A DNA stretch of 23,568 nt from Thermoplasmatota archaeon (GTDB taxonomy: Archaea; Thermoplasmatota; Thermoplasmata; Thermoplasmatales; Thermoplasmataceae), in assembly GCA_023489425.1 (NCBI GenBank), contig JAMDCG010000070.1, positions 1 through 23,568 of the forward strand, in the 5' to 3' direction. Position 1 is the first letter of the stretch; every line of letters starts with the position of its first letter. Positions 1 to 8,102 of this stretch are shown in pieces. Made by a program: the position numbers and the translations under genes. The notes below the pieces were generated by a model. The model saw nothing but the letters and a program-made list of their open reading frames with translations, did no database searches and was not told the DNA's origin.

Positions 1-663
1 TCACTTAATCCTAGAAAACTACTAAGCGAAATGAGGAGGATTAACAGGGAATCAGGCATTGAGGTAATTGAGAATGATATTGAAAGTGTAAAAATGAATG
101 GTAGCTCAGTGAAACACGTTGTTTCTGATGGTGATGCTATAAAAGGCGATGAATTTCTTATTTCATCTGGAATGGGTAGCACCGTAATTGCCTCCATGTT
201 TGGTCTGAAGCTGCCGCTTGCCCCAGGGTGGGGCCACAGTATTACATACGATAATGTTAAGGAAAGACCCCATATGCCTGTTGAATTTAGTGAGGATGGT
301 GTATACGCAATACCAATGGGTAATAGTCTCAAGGCGACAAGCTTCTTCGAGTTTAGAGGACAGTCATTCAAACCACCAGCGGAACGCTTTGAATACCTGA
401 AGAAAGTCATGAGTGATAAGTTCAAATTTCTGGATGGAATAGAACCTGCAAGTAAAAGCTCAGGAATGAGACCCTGCACACCTGATAGTCTGGCTATCCT
501 TGGAAGGTCTTCAAAATTTGCCAATCTCTTCTGGGCAACAGGTAACTGCAGACAGGGGGTAATGCATTCAGGTGAAATGGGAAAGCTGGCTTCCATACTG
601 ATTGATGGGGGGAAAATACCTGAAGAATTTGATCTCTTCTCTCCATCAAGATTCAGTGTGTAA
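1..663 (+). CDS. FAD-dependent amino-acid oxidoreductase (DadA/glycine oxidase-like), 3' part
   Basis: This is the C-terminal 220 residues of a DAO-superfamily flavoenzyme. The frame is open from base 1, so the gene is cut by the window edge and the ATG at 31 is internal. The segment starting NPRKLL is the usual substrate-domain entry of DadA/GlyOx-like proteins. A stretch near residues 55-60 (SSGMGS) fits the FAD-side strand. The family C-terminal signature is present: RPCTPD (157-162), then LAILG, an ATGN turn (179-182), a downstream HSGEMGKLAS, and LIDGG. Such enzymes oxidise D-amino acids or glycine/sarcosine to imino acids. The substrate cannot be told here because the Rossmann domain is missing. 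The gene faces the Gfo/Idh gene tail to tail, 46 bp apart. Confidence 0.82.
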   Translation, partial: SLNPRKLLSEMRRINRESGIEVIENDIESVKMNGSSVKHVVSDGDAIKGDEFLISSGMGSTVIASMFGLKLPLAPGWGHSITYDNVKERPHMPVEFSEDGVYAIPMGNSLKATSFFEFRGQSFKPPAERFEYLKKVMSDKFKFLDGIEPASKSSGMRPCTPDSLAILGRSSKFANLFWATGNCRQGVMHSGEMGKLASILIDGGKIPEEFDLFSPSRFSV

Positions 664-709
664 TATTCTGGAAAAATAAAATTTCAATATTTTATTTCAC
701 TTAAACTTA

Positions 710-1663
710 CTATCTTGAATTTCTATACATTTCAAGAACTGTACTTAGATTTCTGTATGCCAGTTCAGGGGAATATGGAACTTCCTCGTCTCTTTCAATA
801 GCTCTTAGGAACCCAGATATTTCTGCATCGAAAACATCAACTTCCTTAATTTTCTGTATCTTTCCATTGAGTACAGGCAGACCGAAAGCAGTTCTTGGTT
901 GATCTGGTTCCCTAGCACCCCTGAATTCGTATATGCTCCCTTCAGTTCCTATTACCTCAAATGATGGAACCTCAGGGGAAGAAATATAGTTCCATGAATA
1001 GTAAAAAATTCCTGTGGCACCTGATCTGAATTTGATAAGAGAAACAGTGTTATCCTCTCCCTCTATAGATGACTTTCCCTTATACACCCTTGAAATTATA
1101 TCTTCATACTCTCCACCCAGATCCAGCAATGCTTCAATGAAGTGTATTCCTCCATCTATTAGCGCACCACCACCCATCATCTTTTCATTAGTTCTCCATC
1201 CCTGGTTGTTGAACTGGTTTTGACTTCTTACTATGATTGTGTGTACTCTTCCAATCATCCCTTTTTTCTCGTATTCCATTGAATGAATTAGTGAGGAGTC
1301 AAAATGATACTGTTCTGCTACCATGAATTTTACATTGTTTTCTTTGGACACTTTTATCATCTCTCTTGCTTCTTCGAGAGTGCCTGCGATAGGTTTCTCT
1401 ATCAGTACATTTTTGCCTTCCTTCATGGCTCTCACAGCCAGATCTCTGTGCATATAATGTGGCATTACCATATCAATTACGTCATGAGAAGAATTCATTG
1501 CCTCGTTGAGATCATTATACGTATTCTTAACATGAAATTCGTCTCTGTATCTTTTCAAAACTTCCTCATTTCTTGAAAACACTGAAAAATCGTACCCAAG
1601 TTTCCTGTAGCTCTCTGCGTGAACAAAACCAAAACCATTTCCTCCCAGTAGCAATATATTCAT
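710..1663 (-). CDS. Gfo/Idh/MocA family NAD(P)-dependent oxidoreductase
   Basis: Cytoplasmic sugar-type dehydrogenase of about 317 residues. The N-terminal Rossmann motif GGNGFGFVH is at residues 7-15. The EKP motif carries the conserved lysine at about K90. The catalytic segment GGGALIDGGIH ends in H174, so the enzyme looks intact. The family oxidises or reduces sugars, inositols and related polyols; the exact substrate is not readable. I chose the ATG at 1663 over the longer in-frame start at 1708 for two reasons. It begins directly with the beta-strand of the Rossmann fold, and a TATA box on the minus strand (1684-1694) is centred 26 nt upstream, as expected for a leaderless archaeal mRNA. 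The gene is divergent from the MFS transporter and convergent with the DadA-like gene. Confidence 0.88.
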   Translation of the reverse strand: MNILLLGGNGFGFVHAESYRKLGYDFSVFSRNEEVLKRYRDEFHVKNTYNDLNEAMNSSHDVIDMVMPHYMHRDLAVRAMKEGKNVLIEKPIAGTLEEAREMIKVSKENNVKFMVAEQYHFDSSLIHSMEYEKKGMIGRVHTIIVRSQNQFNNQGWRTNEKMMGGGALIDGGIHFIEALLDLGGEYEDIISRVYKGKSSIEGEDNTVSLIKFRSGATGIFYYSWNYISSPEVPSFEVIGTEGSIYEFRGAREPDQPRTAFGLPVLNGKIQKIKEVDVFDAEISGFLRAIERDEEVPYSPELAYRNLSTVLEMYRNSR

Positions 1664-1683
1664 GTTAATACAATGCTCTAATG

Positions 1684-1694
1684 TTATTTTTAAG
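1684..1694 (-). promoter_or_regulatory. TATA box for the Gfo/Idh gene
   Basis: The minus strand reads CTTAAAAATAA. Its centre lies about 26 nt before the ATG at 1663, which fits a leaderless transcript and decides the start codon. Confidence 0.55.
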
Positions 1695-1727
1695 TTGAGA
1701 TTTGCCAAATTCTGACTATAATAGATA

Positions 1728-1737
1728 GTATAAAATA
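1728..1737 (+). promoter_or_regulatory. Probable TATA box for the MFS gene
   Basis: TAGTATAAAATAA around 1728-1738 resembles an archaeal TATA element. It would start transcription near 1758 and give a leader of about 25 nt. No clear ribosome-binding site is seen in that leader. Confidence 0.4.
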
Positions 1738-1783
1738 ATCCTAATATCTTTGTGAGAAATAAGATCTGAAGAGATAATCTTTA

Positions 1784-2959
1784 ATGGAAGAAAATAACAA
1801 TTTGAAGCAGTACCACTTTGATCCTTTAAAGTATTACATTTCTTTCGGATTCTTTTCATTTTCTAACGGTTTATTTAGCATATTTATAAATGTCCTGTTT
1901 TTTGCTTCAAGTAATATTAGTGAGGTAATCTATTTTCAAATTTCGTTACAAATTTCTCAGACCGTATTTTTTCTCCTGGGAACGTATCTCATTGCATACG
2001 TAAGTGCAAGGTTTCTTTATTCTCTGGGTGCATTTCTAAAAGCAATTGTGATTGCAAGTCTGTTTATTTCTCCTTTTTTTTCTGGAAATGCCATATACTT
2101 CGGCCTTCTCTATGGTGTTTCCTCCGGTATATTCTGGACAGGAAACGCCACATTTACGCTGGCAATATCAAGATCCATAAAGAGGTTCAACTTTCTATCC
2201 ATAAATTCTGCACTGTCTAGCCTGACTTCACTTATTGCACCTTCCATTGCAGGGTTACTAATCGCCTATTCTATATCAACTGGAATAGGTAGATATTTTA
2301 ATGATTTTCTTCTAGCTTCACTACTTCTTGTTGTATCAGGCATAGTTTCCCTATTAGTAAGATCGAGTGGTGAAAAGGGAGGGCAGTTTCACATCAGCAA
2401 CACCATAATTAGAGAGCAGAATTACGGAAAGTTCAGGCTATTATTTTTCGCCTCTTCTATTCTTGGAATGGTTATGAGTACACTTATCCCTGTTTATGTT
2501 TTCTATGTAACAGGAAACTATGTCATCACGGGTGCATACGGAACTGTTACTGCATTTATTGGCTTCATTGCCAATATACTGGCCCCGTATATGAAAAGAA
2601 AGATAAAAGATTATGTGCCATATGCCATAATTCTGGTGATATTATCTTCATTTATATACATAATCAGATTCAACTATTCTCTAATACTGATTTTCTTTGC
2701 CTCTTCTGTGATATTATTTTTTATAACACCTCTTTCAAATCTTGGTGTGAGTGAATTTATGCAATTCCTAGATGGGTTCAAGAGAACAAGACACTTCTGG
2801 ATCAACAGAGAGTACTACCTTGTTGCAGGACGTGTTCTTTCACTTACCAGTATTCTTATCGTAGCTGATTATTTCTCACTTTATGATGCCATGGCGACTT
2901 TGCCATTCTTCGCCATATCTGTTATAGGTTATATCCCCGCTCTCATTAAAAAGAGATAA
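1784..2959 (+). CDS. MFS-type membrane transporter (YqgE-like)
   Basis: Polytopic membrane protein of 391 residues. It has about 11-12 hydrophobic helices from residue 15 to the C-terminus and a polar loop near 195-215 splitting two six-helix halves, the size and layout of a major facilitator. A late segment with INREYYLVAGRV (around residues 340-350) recalls the REYxLxxGR motif of YqgE/YttB-like transporters of Firmicutes. The substrate is unknown. The start is the first ATG after a TATA-like element at 1728-1737. It shares a divergent promoter region with the Gfo/Idh gene, so the two may be co-regulated, for example in import and oxidation of one compound; that link is only inference. It is followed by a 434-bp gap. 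Confidence 0.72.
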   Translation: MEENNNLKQYHFDPLKYYISFGFFSFSNGLFSIFINVLFFASSNISEVIYFQISLQISQTVFFLLGTYLIAYVSARFLYSLGAFLKAIVIASLFISPFFSGNAIYFGLLYGVSSGIFWTGNATFTLAISRSIKRFNFLSINSALSSLTSLIAPSIAGLLIAYSISTGIGRYFNDFLLASLLLVVSGIVSLLVRSSGEKGGQFHISNTIIREQNYGKFRLLFFASSILGMVMSTLIPVYVFYVTGNYVITGAYGTVTAFIGFIANILAPYMKRKIKDYVPYAIILVILSSFIYIIRFNYSLILIFFASSVILFFITPLSNLGVSEFMQFLDGFKRTRHFWINREYYLVAGRVLSLTSILIVADYFSLYDAMATLPFFAISVIGYIPALIKKR

Positions 2960-3393
2960 TGAACCAATGGTGCAGATGGTTAATTTCCTCATTTTAATTT
3001 CTCCGATTTCTTATTATCATAATAACCCATAGAAGTTGTGCTTTCCTGTCATTTATACCATCATTTAACTTCAGTACCTCCAATAATTTTTCTAAAATTT
3101 TTCCTTATTGTGGAAATAAGTCACGATCAATTATTCTGTGAATTATCATTATTTTATGTTTGTGTATAGTATTTTAATTCGTTTAAGATCCTTCATACAG
3201 CAAAGTTAAAATAGAAATTATCTGTATTTCTACACAATTAATAACCTTAGTTTAAGACTGAATGGTGTCTGAGTTTATTCAAATATTACGTTTAGAATTA
3301 TCTTATAATAATGGAAATTGACTCAAAAGTTATTCTGCCTATTTACAATAGAAATAATACTAAAACAATTTATAAATACTAATTACTAATGTT
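2960..3393. other. Non-coding, very AT-rich spacer
   Basis: No ORF of coding quality, tRNA or other RNA gene can be seen on either strand. The right end holds the regulator's promoter. ATACTA at about 3357-3362 lies just before the TATA box and matches the half-site proposed as an operator elsewhere in the locus. The rest holds only scattered A/T runs. Confidence 0.5.
3369..3377 (+). promoter_or_regulatory. TATA box of the TrmB-family gene
   Basis: TTTATAAAT is centred at about 3373. That is 30 nt before the ATG at 3403 but only 21 nt before the ATG at 3394. Other promoters in the window show 25-31 nt, so this favours translation from 3403. Confidence 0.6.
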
Positions 3394-4419
3394 ATGAATA
3401 TAATGGATTATGACCTTTTCAATGACCTTGAGAAATTTCACCTTTCAAATTATGAGATAAAAGCATACTCATGCCTACTTATGAATGGTCCAATGAAAGC
3501 AACGGAGATAATTAAAGAAACGGGCATTCCACAACCCAGAATGTACGATATACTTGGAAAACTTCAAAAAAGGGGTCTCATACTAATCAATTCAAGCCTT
3601 AAAAAAACGTATGAAGCAGTGATGCCTGCGGATGCATTCAAGGAAGAACTTATAAATATGGAGAAGTATGTGAACCAGCTAGATACATTCATCAAGATAA
3701 ATAAGAAGAAGATACCCGCAAAATCTCCGAATGTCTGGTTTATAGAGAATGATTCTAGAATAGAGACAAAACTAGAAGAATCAATAGAGGCAGCAAAAAC
3801 TGAGATTATCCTTTCTCTTCCTGAAACGAGAATCAGATATCTTCTCCCTGTAATGAGGAAGGCATACAATAATGGTGTTACAATATGCTCTGTTCTGGGA
3901 AATAACGTAGGAAGCAGTGTAATAAAACTTATGTCAGAAATTGGTGTTGTCAGAACACGAGACGTTACCCCGGCTGAAATTGTAATAGTGGACCGAAAAC
4001 TTTCATTCCTAAATGCAAAGTCCATAACAGAAGGCTCTGATTATTCAGTTTTTATCCAGGAAGATGAGCTGGTGGATATTATGGGTTATTATTTTTACTA
4101 CATGAACTGGATTCCATCTAAATATGAGACAGATTTCAGTCAATTTAGGAAATTGAAGATTTCAACCTCATGGCTAGCCTGCGAGGCTATAGACAATATC
4201 TTAGAAAAGAGAAAGAGGATTAATGCAACCCTAAAAGGAATATACAGCTTGAAGGAAGTAGATATGAAAGGTGAAATTAAGAGCACCGTGAGGATACAGG
4301 GGGTAAAACAATCATTTATTCTTTCAACTCCAGATAGGGATTATACAGTCGGAGGAAAGAACGGAAAACTTGAGGATGTAAGGATGATAGAACTGAATAT
4401 GGATTCAATCTTAATATAA
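3394..4419 (+). CDS. TrmB-family sugar-responsive transcriptional regulator
   Basis: Cytoplasmic DNA-binding protein of 338-341 residues, the usual length of TrmB. An N-terminal winged helix-turn-helix (about residues 15-70) carries the family pattern LSNYEIKAYSCLL, then KATEII and GIPQPRMYDILGKLQKRGLI. A linker helix follows. The TrmB effector domain starts at PNVWFIEND (about 115), with EIILSLPE and EIVIVDRKLSFL, and a beta-rich C-terminal part ends the protein. In known TrmB proteins this domain binds maltose, glucose or similar sugars and controls transport genes. Here the gene lies directly upstream of GH12, GH1 and the ABC importer, so it is the likely regulator of this locus. The longest ATG start is listed, but promoter spacing suggests the ATG at 3403 is the true start, giving 338 residues. 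Confidence 0.87.
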   Translation: MNIMDYDLFNDLEKFHLSNYEIKAYSCLLMNGPMKATEIIKETGIPQPRMYDILGKLQKRGLILINSSLKKTYEAVMPADAFKEELINMEKYVNQLDTFIKINKKKIPAKSPNVWFIENDSRIETKLEESIEAAKTEIILSLPETRIRYLLPVMRKAYNNGVTICSVLGNNVGSSVIKLMSEIGVVRTRDVTPAEIVIVDRKLSFLNAKSITEGSDYSVFIQEDELVDIMGYYFYYMNWIPSKYETDFSQFRKLKISTSWLACEAIDNILEKRKRINATLKGIYSLKEVDMKGEIKSTVRIQGVKQSFILSTPDRDYTVGGKNGKLEDVRMIELNMDSILI

Positions 4420-4431
4420 GCCACAAAGCTA

Positions 4432-4447
4432 TTACTAAAAGTAGTAA
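4432..4447. promoter_or_regulatory. Perfect inverted repeat, candidate operator
   Basis: TTACTA-AAAG-TAGTAA is a perfect 6-bp inverted repeat with a 4-bp spacer, between the regulator gene and the cytoplasmic GH12 gene. The half-site TACTA/TAGTA recurs upstream of the other beta-glucan genes. Confidence 0.4.
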
Positions 4448-4455
4448 AAGAGAAG

Positions 4456-4472
4456 TCCTAATAATAATAGGA
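4456..4472. promoter_or_regulatory. Inverted repeat overlapping a TATA-like element
   Basis: TCCTA-ATAATAA-TAGGA has a 5-bp stem. Its AT core is centred 22 nt before the ATG at 4486 and may itself act as the TATA box. A protein bound here would block the promoter. This is inference from symmetry and position only. Confidence 0.3.
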
Positions 4473-4485
4473 GCATTTTAAAACT

Positions 4486-5313
4486 ATGGGACCTAGAAAA
4501 ATTGACATCAGTGCAGATGGGACCAAACTTAATCAGTCAGATACCCTTAAATATTGTATTATTCAAACCAATGTATGGAATGCTACAAGCATTAACGGGG
4601 TTATAAATCTCTCATTAAAAGACTCAGAACTCCTTTCATCTATTAACATAAAGGATATTGAATTGAAGCAGAGAACAATTTTCGCGTATCCAGAAGTTGC
4701 ATTGGGATGCAATCTGATGGGCGACAGATTCAATGACGATTTGAAGAAAATTATTGATTTTCCAATAGAGCTTGATGAGGCTTTAAAACTTAATATAAAA
4801 TTGAAGACTGCTTTTCAAATTATATCTCATGAACCTCCTGAACTACCATTTAATGTATCATACGACTTCTGGATTAGGAGAGACATAAATAAACATGATC
4901 ATCCTGAGGAACATGATTGTGAGATAATGATATGGCTCTACAGAAATGAACAGAAACCAATTGGGAAGTATACTGGAGAAGTGGTTTTAAAATGCAAAAT
5001 AAATGGAAGTGAAGAGGATATTAAATTCTCACAATGGATAGGTAGGGGTGGAAGATGGCTAACCATTAGCTATATAATTGACCCAATGTGGCAAAAAGAA
5101 AAAATCGATCTTGAGATTCCACTCTCCAGCTTTTTAGTGGAGTCCAGAGATAAGATGGATCAACCCATGGAAAAAAAATATTTAATGGGAATGGAACTTG
5201 GTTCAGAATTTGGAAATCCCGGCGCAAAAAAAATGAAGCTAAAGTGGAAGCTTTCTTCATATGAATTGATTTATAAGGAAGGAGTTTTTAATCTCCTTGA
5301 AATTCAAGATTGA
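4486..5313 (+). CDS. GH12 endoglucanase-like protein without signal peptide
   Basis: A 275-residue protein, all predicted beta, matching the jelly-roll fold of glycoside hydrolase family 12 (beta-1,4-glucan hydrolysis, retaining). Visible family landmarks are YPEVALG (68-74), SYDFWI (125-130), CEIMIWLY (145-152, proposed nucleophile E146), QKPIG (156-160), WIGRGGRWLTISY (184-196) and MGMELGSEFGN (234-244, proposed acid/base E241). Every block aligns with the anchored GH12 at 14096-15085, so the two are paralogues. This copy has no signal peptide, membrane helix or linker and only one Asn glycosylation-like site cluster, so it should stay in the cytoplasm, which is unusual for an endoglucanase family. 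It probably acts on imported oligosaccharides alongside the GH1 enzyme. A non-catalytic role cannot be excluded. Confidence 0.72.
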   Translation: MGPRKIDISADGTKLNQSDTLKYCIIQTNVWNATSINGVINLSLKDSELLSSINIKDIELKQRTIFAYPEVALGCNLMGDRFNDDLKKIIDFPIELDEALKLNIKLKTAFQIISHEPPELPFNVSYDFWIRRDINKHDHPEEHDCEIMIWLYRNEQKPIGKYTGEVVLKCKINGSEEDIKFSQWIGRGGRWLTISYIIDPMWQKEKIDLEIPLSSFLVESRDKMDQPMEKKYLMGMELGSEFGNPGAKKMKLKWKLSSYELIYKEGVFNLLEIQD

Positions 5314-5377
5314 GGATTCTTATCCATCTATTAATTAATAAAAAAATGAAAGAACAATTGAAATAATAAATCATTGC

Positions 5378-5386
5378 TGGTAGTAT
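5378..5386 (+). promoter_or_regulatory. Candidate operator motif upstream of GH1
   Basis: TGGTAGTAT lies about 16 nt upstream of the GH1 TATA box. The identical 9-mer occurs at 13787-13795, upstream of the ABC binding-protein gene. Confidence 0.35.
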
Positions 5387-5396
5387 TTACAAATAG

Positions 5397-5405
5397 TTTT
5401 ATTTT
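5397..5405 (+). promoter_or_regulatory. TATA box of the GH1 gene
   Basis: TTTTATTTT is centred about 25 nt before the ATG at 5425, the spacing of a leaderless archaeal mRNA. This supports 5425 as the start. Confidence 0.5.
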
Positions 5406-5424
5406 CTATGTTAATGACAATTCA

Positions 5425-6894
5425 ATGTTCAGCAAGAGTTTTTTATTTGGTTTTTCCCTCTCGGGCTTTCAATCTGAAATGGGACTGAGTGAAACAGACG
5501 AAAATTCAGACTGGTGGAAATGGGTTCATGATAGGAATAATGTGAGAACTGGTATAGTTTCAGGGGACATGCCTGAAGAGGGCGTTGCTTATTGGGATTT
5601 ATATGAAAACTACAACAGGGCTGCGAAAAACCTTGGTGCGAATGCCTTCAGGCTTGGAATGGAGTGGACAAGACTTTTTCCTAGAGCCACACCAGAAATC
5701 AAGGTAGATGTGAAAGAGGAAAATAAGGATATAAAAGATATAAAAGTGACAGACGAAACTCTAAGCTCTATGGATAAAGTTGTAAATTCTAAGGCTGTGG
5801 AACATTATAGAAAGATATTCAAAAATGTAAAGGATAATAATATGTCTCTCATTATAAATGTATATCACTGGCCACTGCCCTTAGAATTGCATGATCCAAT
5901 ATTATCCAGAGAGAGTGGTTTAACCGCAGAAAAGAATGGGTGGTTGAATCATAAAACCGTAGTGGAATTTACCAAATATGCAGCCTATGTTGCATGGAAA
6001 TTTGATGACATTGCAGATCAATTCTCCATAATGAATGAGCCCAATGTAGTATTCGGAAACGGTTATTTCAATGTAAAATCTGGATTTCCCCCTGCATACC
6101 CCTCCCCAGAGGCTGGAAATCTTTCAAAGAAGCATATAATAGAGGCGATTGGAAGATCATATGATGAAATGAAGAAATTTACTAAGAAACCTGTGGGACT
6201 AATATATGCAAATGCTGATTTTGTTCCGAAGAGCAGAGATGATGAGGACGCTGTAGAATTGGCATTGTTCAACGAGAGATATTCCTTCTTCGATTCTCTG
6301 AGGAAGGGTGACATGTCATGGGTAAAGGTTGTGAATGATTCACCAGTTTTCGGAGAACCTTCCAGTGAAATTAGAGATGATCTAAAGAATAAACTAGACT
6401 GGATAGGAGTCAACTATTATACAAGGAATGTTGTCAAAAAAACAGAAACTGGATATACTGTTCTGAAAGGATATGGACACAATGCAATTGCAGGAATGCT
6501 TAGCAGTGATAACAGAGAAGTGAGTGATTTTGGATGGGAAGTTTATCCTGAGGGTATATATCACGTTCTGAAACAATATCATGAAAGATATCATATGCCT
6601 ATGATAGTCACAGAAAACGGAATTGCTGACTCTTATGACAAAATCAGACCAAGATATTTGGTGTCTCATTTAAATGAGGTAGAGAGGGCGGCAAACGAGG
6701 GGATAGATGTTAGAGGATATCTTCACTGGTCCCTGCTTGATAATTACGAGTGGTCATCGGGTTTCGGATTAAAATTCGGAATTCTTGGTGTCAATCTTAA
6801 GACAAAGAAAATTGAAATGAGACCAAGTGCTCTAGTCTTCAAACGCATAGCAGAGAATAATGGTGTACCGGAAGATTTGAAGTGGATGGCCTGA
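5425..6894 (+). CDS. GH1 beta-glycosidase (LacS-like)
   Basis: Cytoplasmic family 1 beta-glycosidase, which hydrolyses cellobiose, cello-oligosaccharides and other beta-glucosides or galactosides. From the ATG at 5425 it is 489 residues, equal to Sulfolobus LacS, and its N-terminus (FLFGFSLSGFQSEMG) matches LacS closely. The acid/base glutamate is E205 in MNEPN and the nucleophile is E397 in VTENG. WKWVHD, EWTRLFP and the C-terminal LHWSLLDNYEW block are also present. A longer reading from a TTG at 5374 adds 17 residues with no homology and would begin upstream of the TATA box, so I rejected it. No signal peptide is visible. The aldo/keto reductase follows 44 bp downstream, probably on the same mRNA. 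Confidence 0.95.
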   Translation: MFSKSFLFGFSLSGFQSEMGLSETDENSDWWKWVHDRNNVRTGIVSGDMPEEGVAYWDLYENYNRAAKNLGANAFRLGMEWTRLFPRATPEIKVDVKEENKDIKDIKVTDETLSSMDKVVNSKAVEHYRKIFKNVKDNNMSLIINVYHWPLPLELHDPILSRESGLTAEKNGWLNHKTVVEFTKYAAYVAWKFDDIADQFSIMNEPNVVFGNGYFNVKSGFPPAYPSPEAGNLSKKHIIEAIGRSYDEMKKFTKKPVGLIYANADFVPKSRDDEDAVELALFNERYSFFDSLRKGDMSWVKVVNDSPVFGEPSSEIRDDLKNKLDWIGVNYYTRNVVKKTETGYTVLKGYGHNAIAGMLSSDNREVSDFGWEVYPEGIYHVLKQYHERYHMPMIVTENGIADSYDKIRPRYLVSHLNEVERAANEGIDVRGYLHWSLLDNYEWSSGFGLKFGILGVNLKTKKIEMRPSALVFKRIAENNGVPEDLKWMA

Positions 6895-6938
6895 GTAATA
6901 AATGGGTTAGACTGACCTCATAATAATATGGTGGAAGA

Positions 6939-7922
6939 TTGAATTACAGAAAGCTTGGAAAAACAGGAATCATGGTTTCGGAAATAGGATTTGGTGCTTG
7001 GGCAATTGGAGGGACCTGGGGAGAAGTGAATGATGACGAATCAAGAAAGGCCTTAAGAGAAGCGGTTGAAAATGGAATCAACTTTTTCGATACCGCAGAT
7101 GTTTATGGAGATGGGAGATCTGAAAGACTGGTAGGGGAGCTAAAAAAGGATTACGGTGACCAGATCCATATAGCTACAAAGGCTGGTCGCAGGCTGAATC
7201 CACATACTGCAGAGGGCTACAATTACGAAAACATCCTTAACTTTACAAAAAGAAGCTTGAAGAATCTAAATGTAAAGGAAATAGAATTGCTGCAGCTTCA
7301 CTGCCCACCATGGGAGGTATATTATAATCCTGATCTCTTTGAATCGCTTGAAAAATTAAGGGAAGAGGGTTTGATCCTCAACTATGGTGTAAGTGTGGAA
7401 AAGGTTGAAGAAGCCATAAAGGCTTCTGAATATAAGGGTATATCTACAGTGCAGATTATATTCAATATGTTCAGACAAAGGCCCTCTGATTATTTTTTGG
7501 AACTGGCGGAAAAAAGAAATATTGGTGTAATTGCAAGAGTGCCACTTGCATCAGGTCTCCTCACAGGGAAATTCAACGGCAGTGAGGAATTTGAGATTGG
7601 AGATCATAGAAGATTCAACAGAAATGGGGAAGCTTTTGATAGGGGAGAGACGTTTTCGGGCGTAGACTTCGAGAGAGGTGTTCAGACTGTTAAAGATTTG
7701 AAAAAGTACATTCCAGCAGGGTTTTCCATGACAGAATTTGCTCTAAAATGGATTCTGATGCATAAACAGATATCAACAGTAATAACCGGTGCAAAAACGT
7801 CTAACCAGATTAGAGAAAATGCTAATTCCTCAACAAAGCCAGATTTAAATGAAGAAACTATGATGAAAGTCAAAGAGATTTATGATGAAAAAATTAAAGC
7901 GATGGTTCATCAGTACTGGTAA
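6939..7922 (+). CDS. Aldo/keto reductase
   Basis: NADPH-dependent oxidoreductase with a TIM-barrel fold and 327 residues. The full catalytic tetrad can be seen: D51 and Y56 in FFDTADVYGDGRSE, K81 in ATKAG and H121 in QLHCPP. The late ITGAKTSNQI region fits the cofactor phosphate-binding segment. The protein must start at a TTG (6939-6941). No ATG or GTG fits, the family N-terminus NYRKLGKTGIMVSEIGFG begins right there, and a GGTGG ribosome-binding site lies 5 nt upstream. Its place behind GH1 suggests a role on sugar aldehydes or another product of glucan breakdown, but the substrate is unknown. Confidence 0.9.
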   Translation: MNYRKLGKTGIMVSEIGFGAWAIGGTWGEVNDDESRKALREAVENGINFFDTADVYGDGRSERLVGELKKDYGDQIHIATKAGRRLNPHTAEGYNYENILNFTKRSLKNLNVKEIELLQLHCPPWEVYYNPDLFESLEKLREEGLILNYGVSVEKVEEAIKASEYKGISTVQIIFNMFRQRPSDYFLELAEKRNIGVIARVPLASGLLTGKFNGSEEFEIGDHRRFNRNGEAFDRGETFSGVDFERGVQTVKDLKKYIPAGFSMTEFALKWILMHKQISTVITGAKTSNQIRENANSSTKPDLNEETMMKVKEIYDEKIKAMVHQYW

Positions 7923-7933
7923 ATTATAAAGTC

Positions 7934-7990
7934 TTTACAAACCATCTGGAAAAATTAAAAAGCCAAACGTCCGTCTTTGTAAAAAATTTT
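7934..7990. terminator. Possible terminator between convergent genes
   Basis: TTTACAAA (7934-7941) and TTTGTAAA (7976-7983) form an 8-bp inverted repeat with a long loop, followed by AAAAATTTTT. It lies just after the aldo/keto reductase, in the 180-bp gap before the convergent ABC operon. No gene is visible in that gap. Confidence 0.3.
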
Positions 7991-8102
7991 TATATGGTCT
8001 CTTTTACAGGAGCCTTTAAGTATTAATTTAGCAGTAATTTGAAAAGGAATGGTAGTTCAACTTATGGTGAAAATCTTATTTGAAAAGGTTGGATATTGTT
8101 TA

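Noticed and set aside
1664..1708. Upstream start of the Gfo/Idh gene
   Set aside because: The TATA box at 1684-1694 lies within this stretch, and the Rossmann fold begins right after the ATG at 1663.
3564..4025. 153-codon ORF antisense to the TrmB-family gene
   Set aside because: It lies wholly inside a clear coding gene on the other strand and has a composition typical of a frame shadow.
5374..5424. Longer N-terminus for the GH1 enzyme from a TTG at 5374
   Set aside because: The extra 17 residues have no counterpart in LacS-type enzymes, and the TATA box at 5397-5405 lies inside it, so transcription would begin downstream of that codon.
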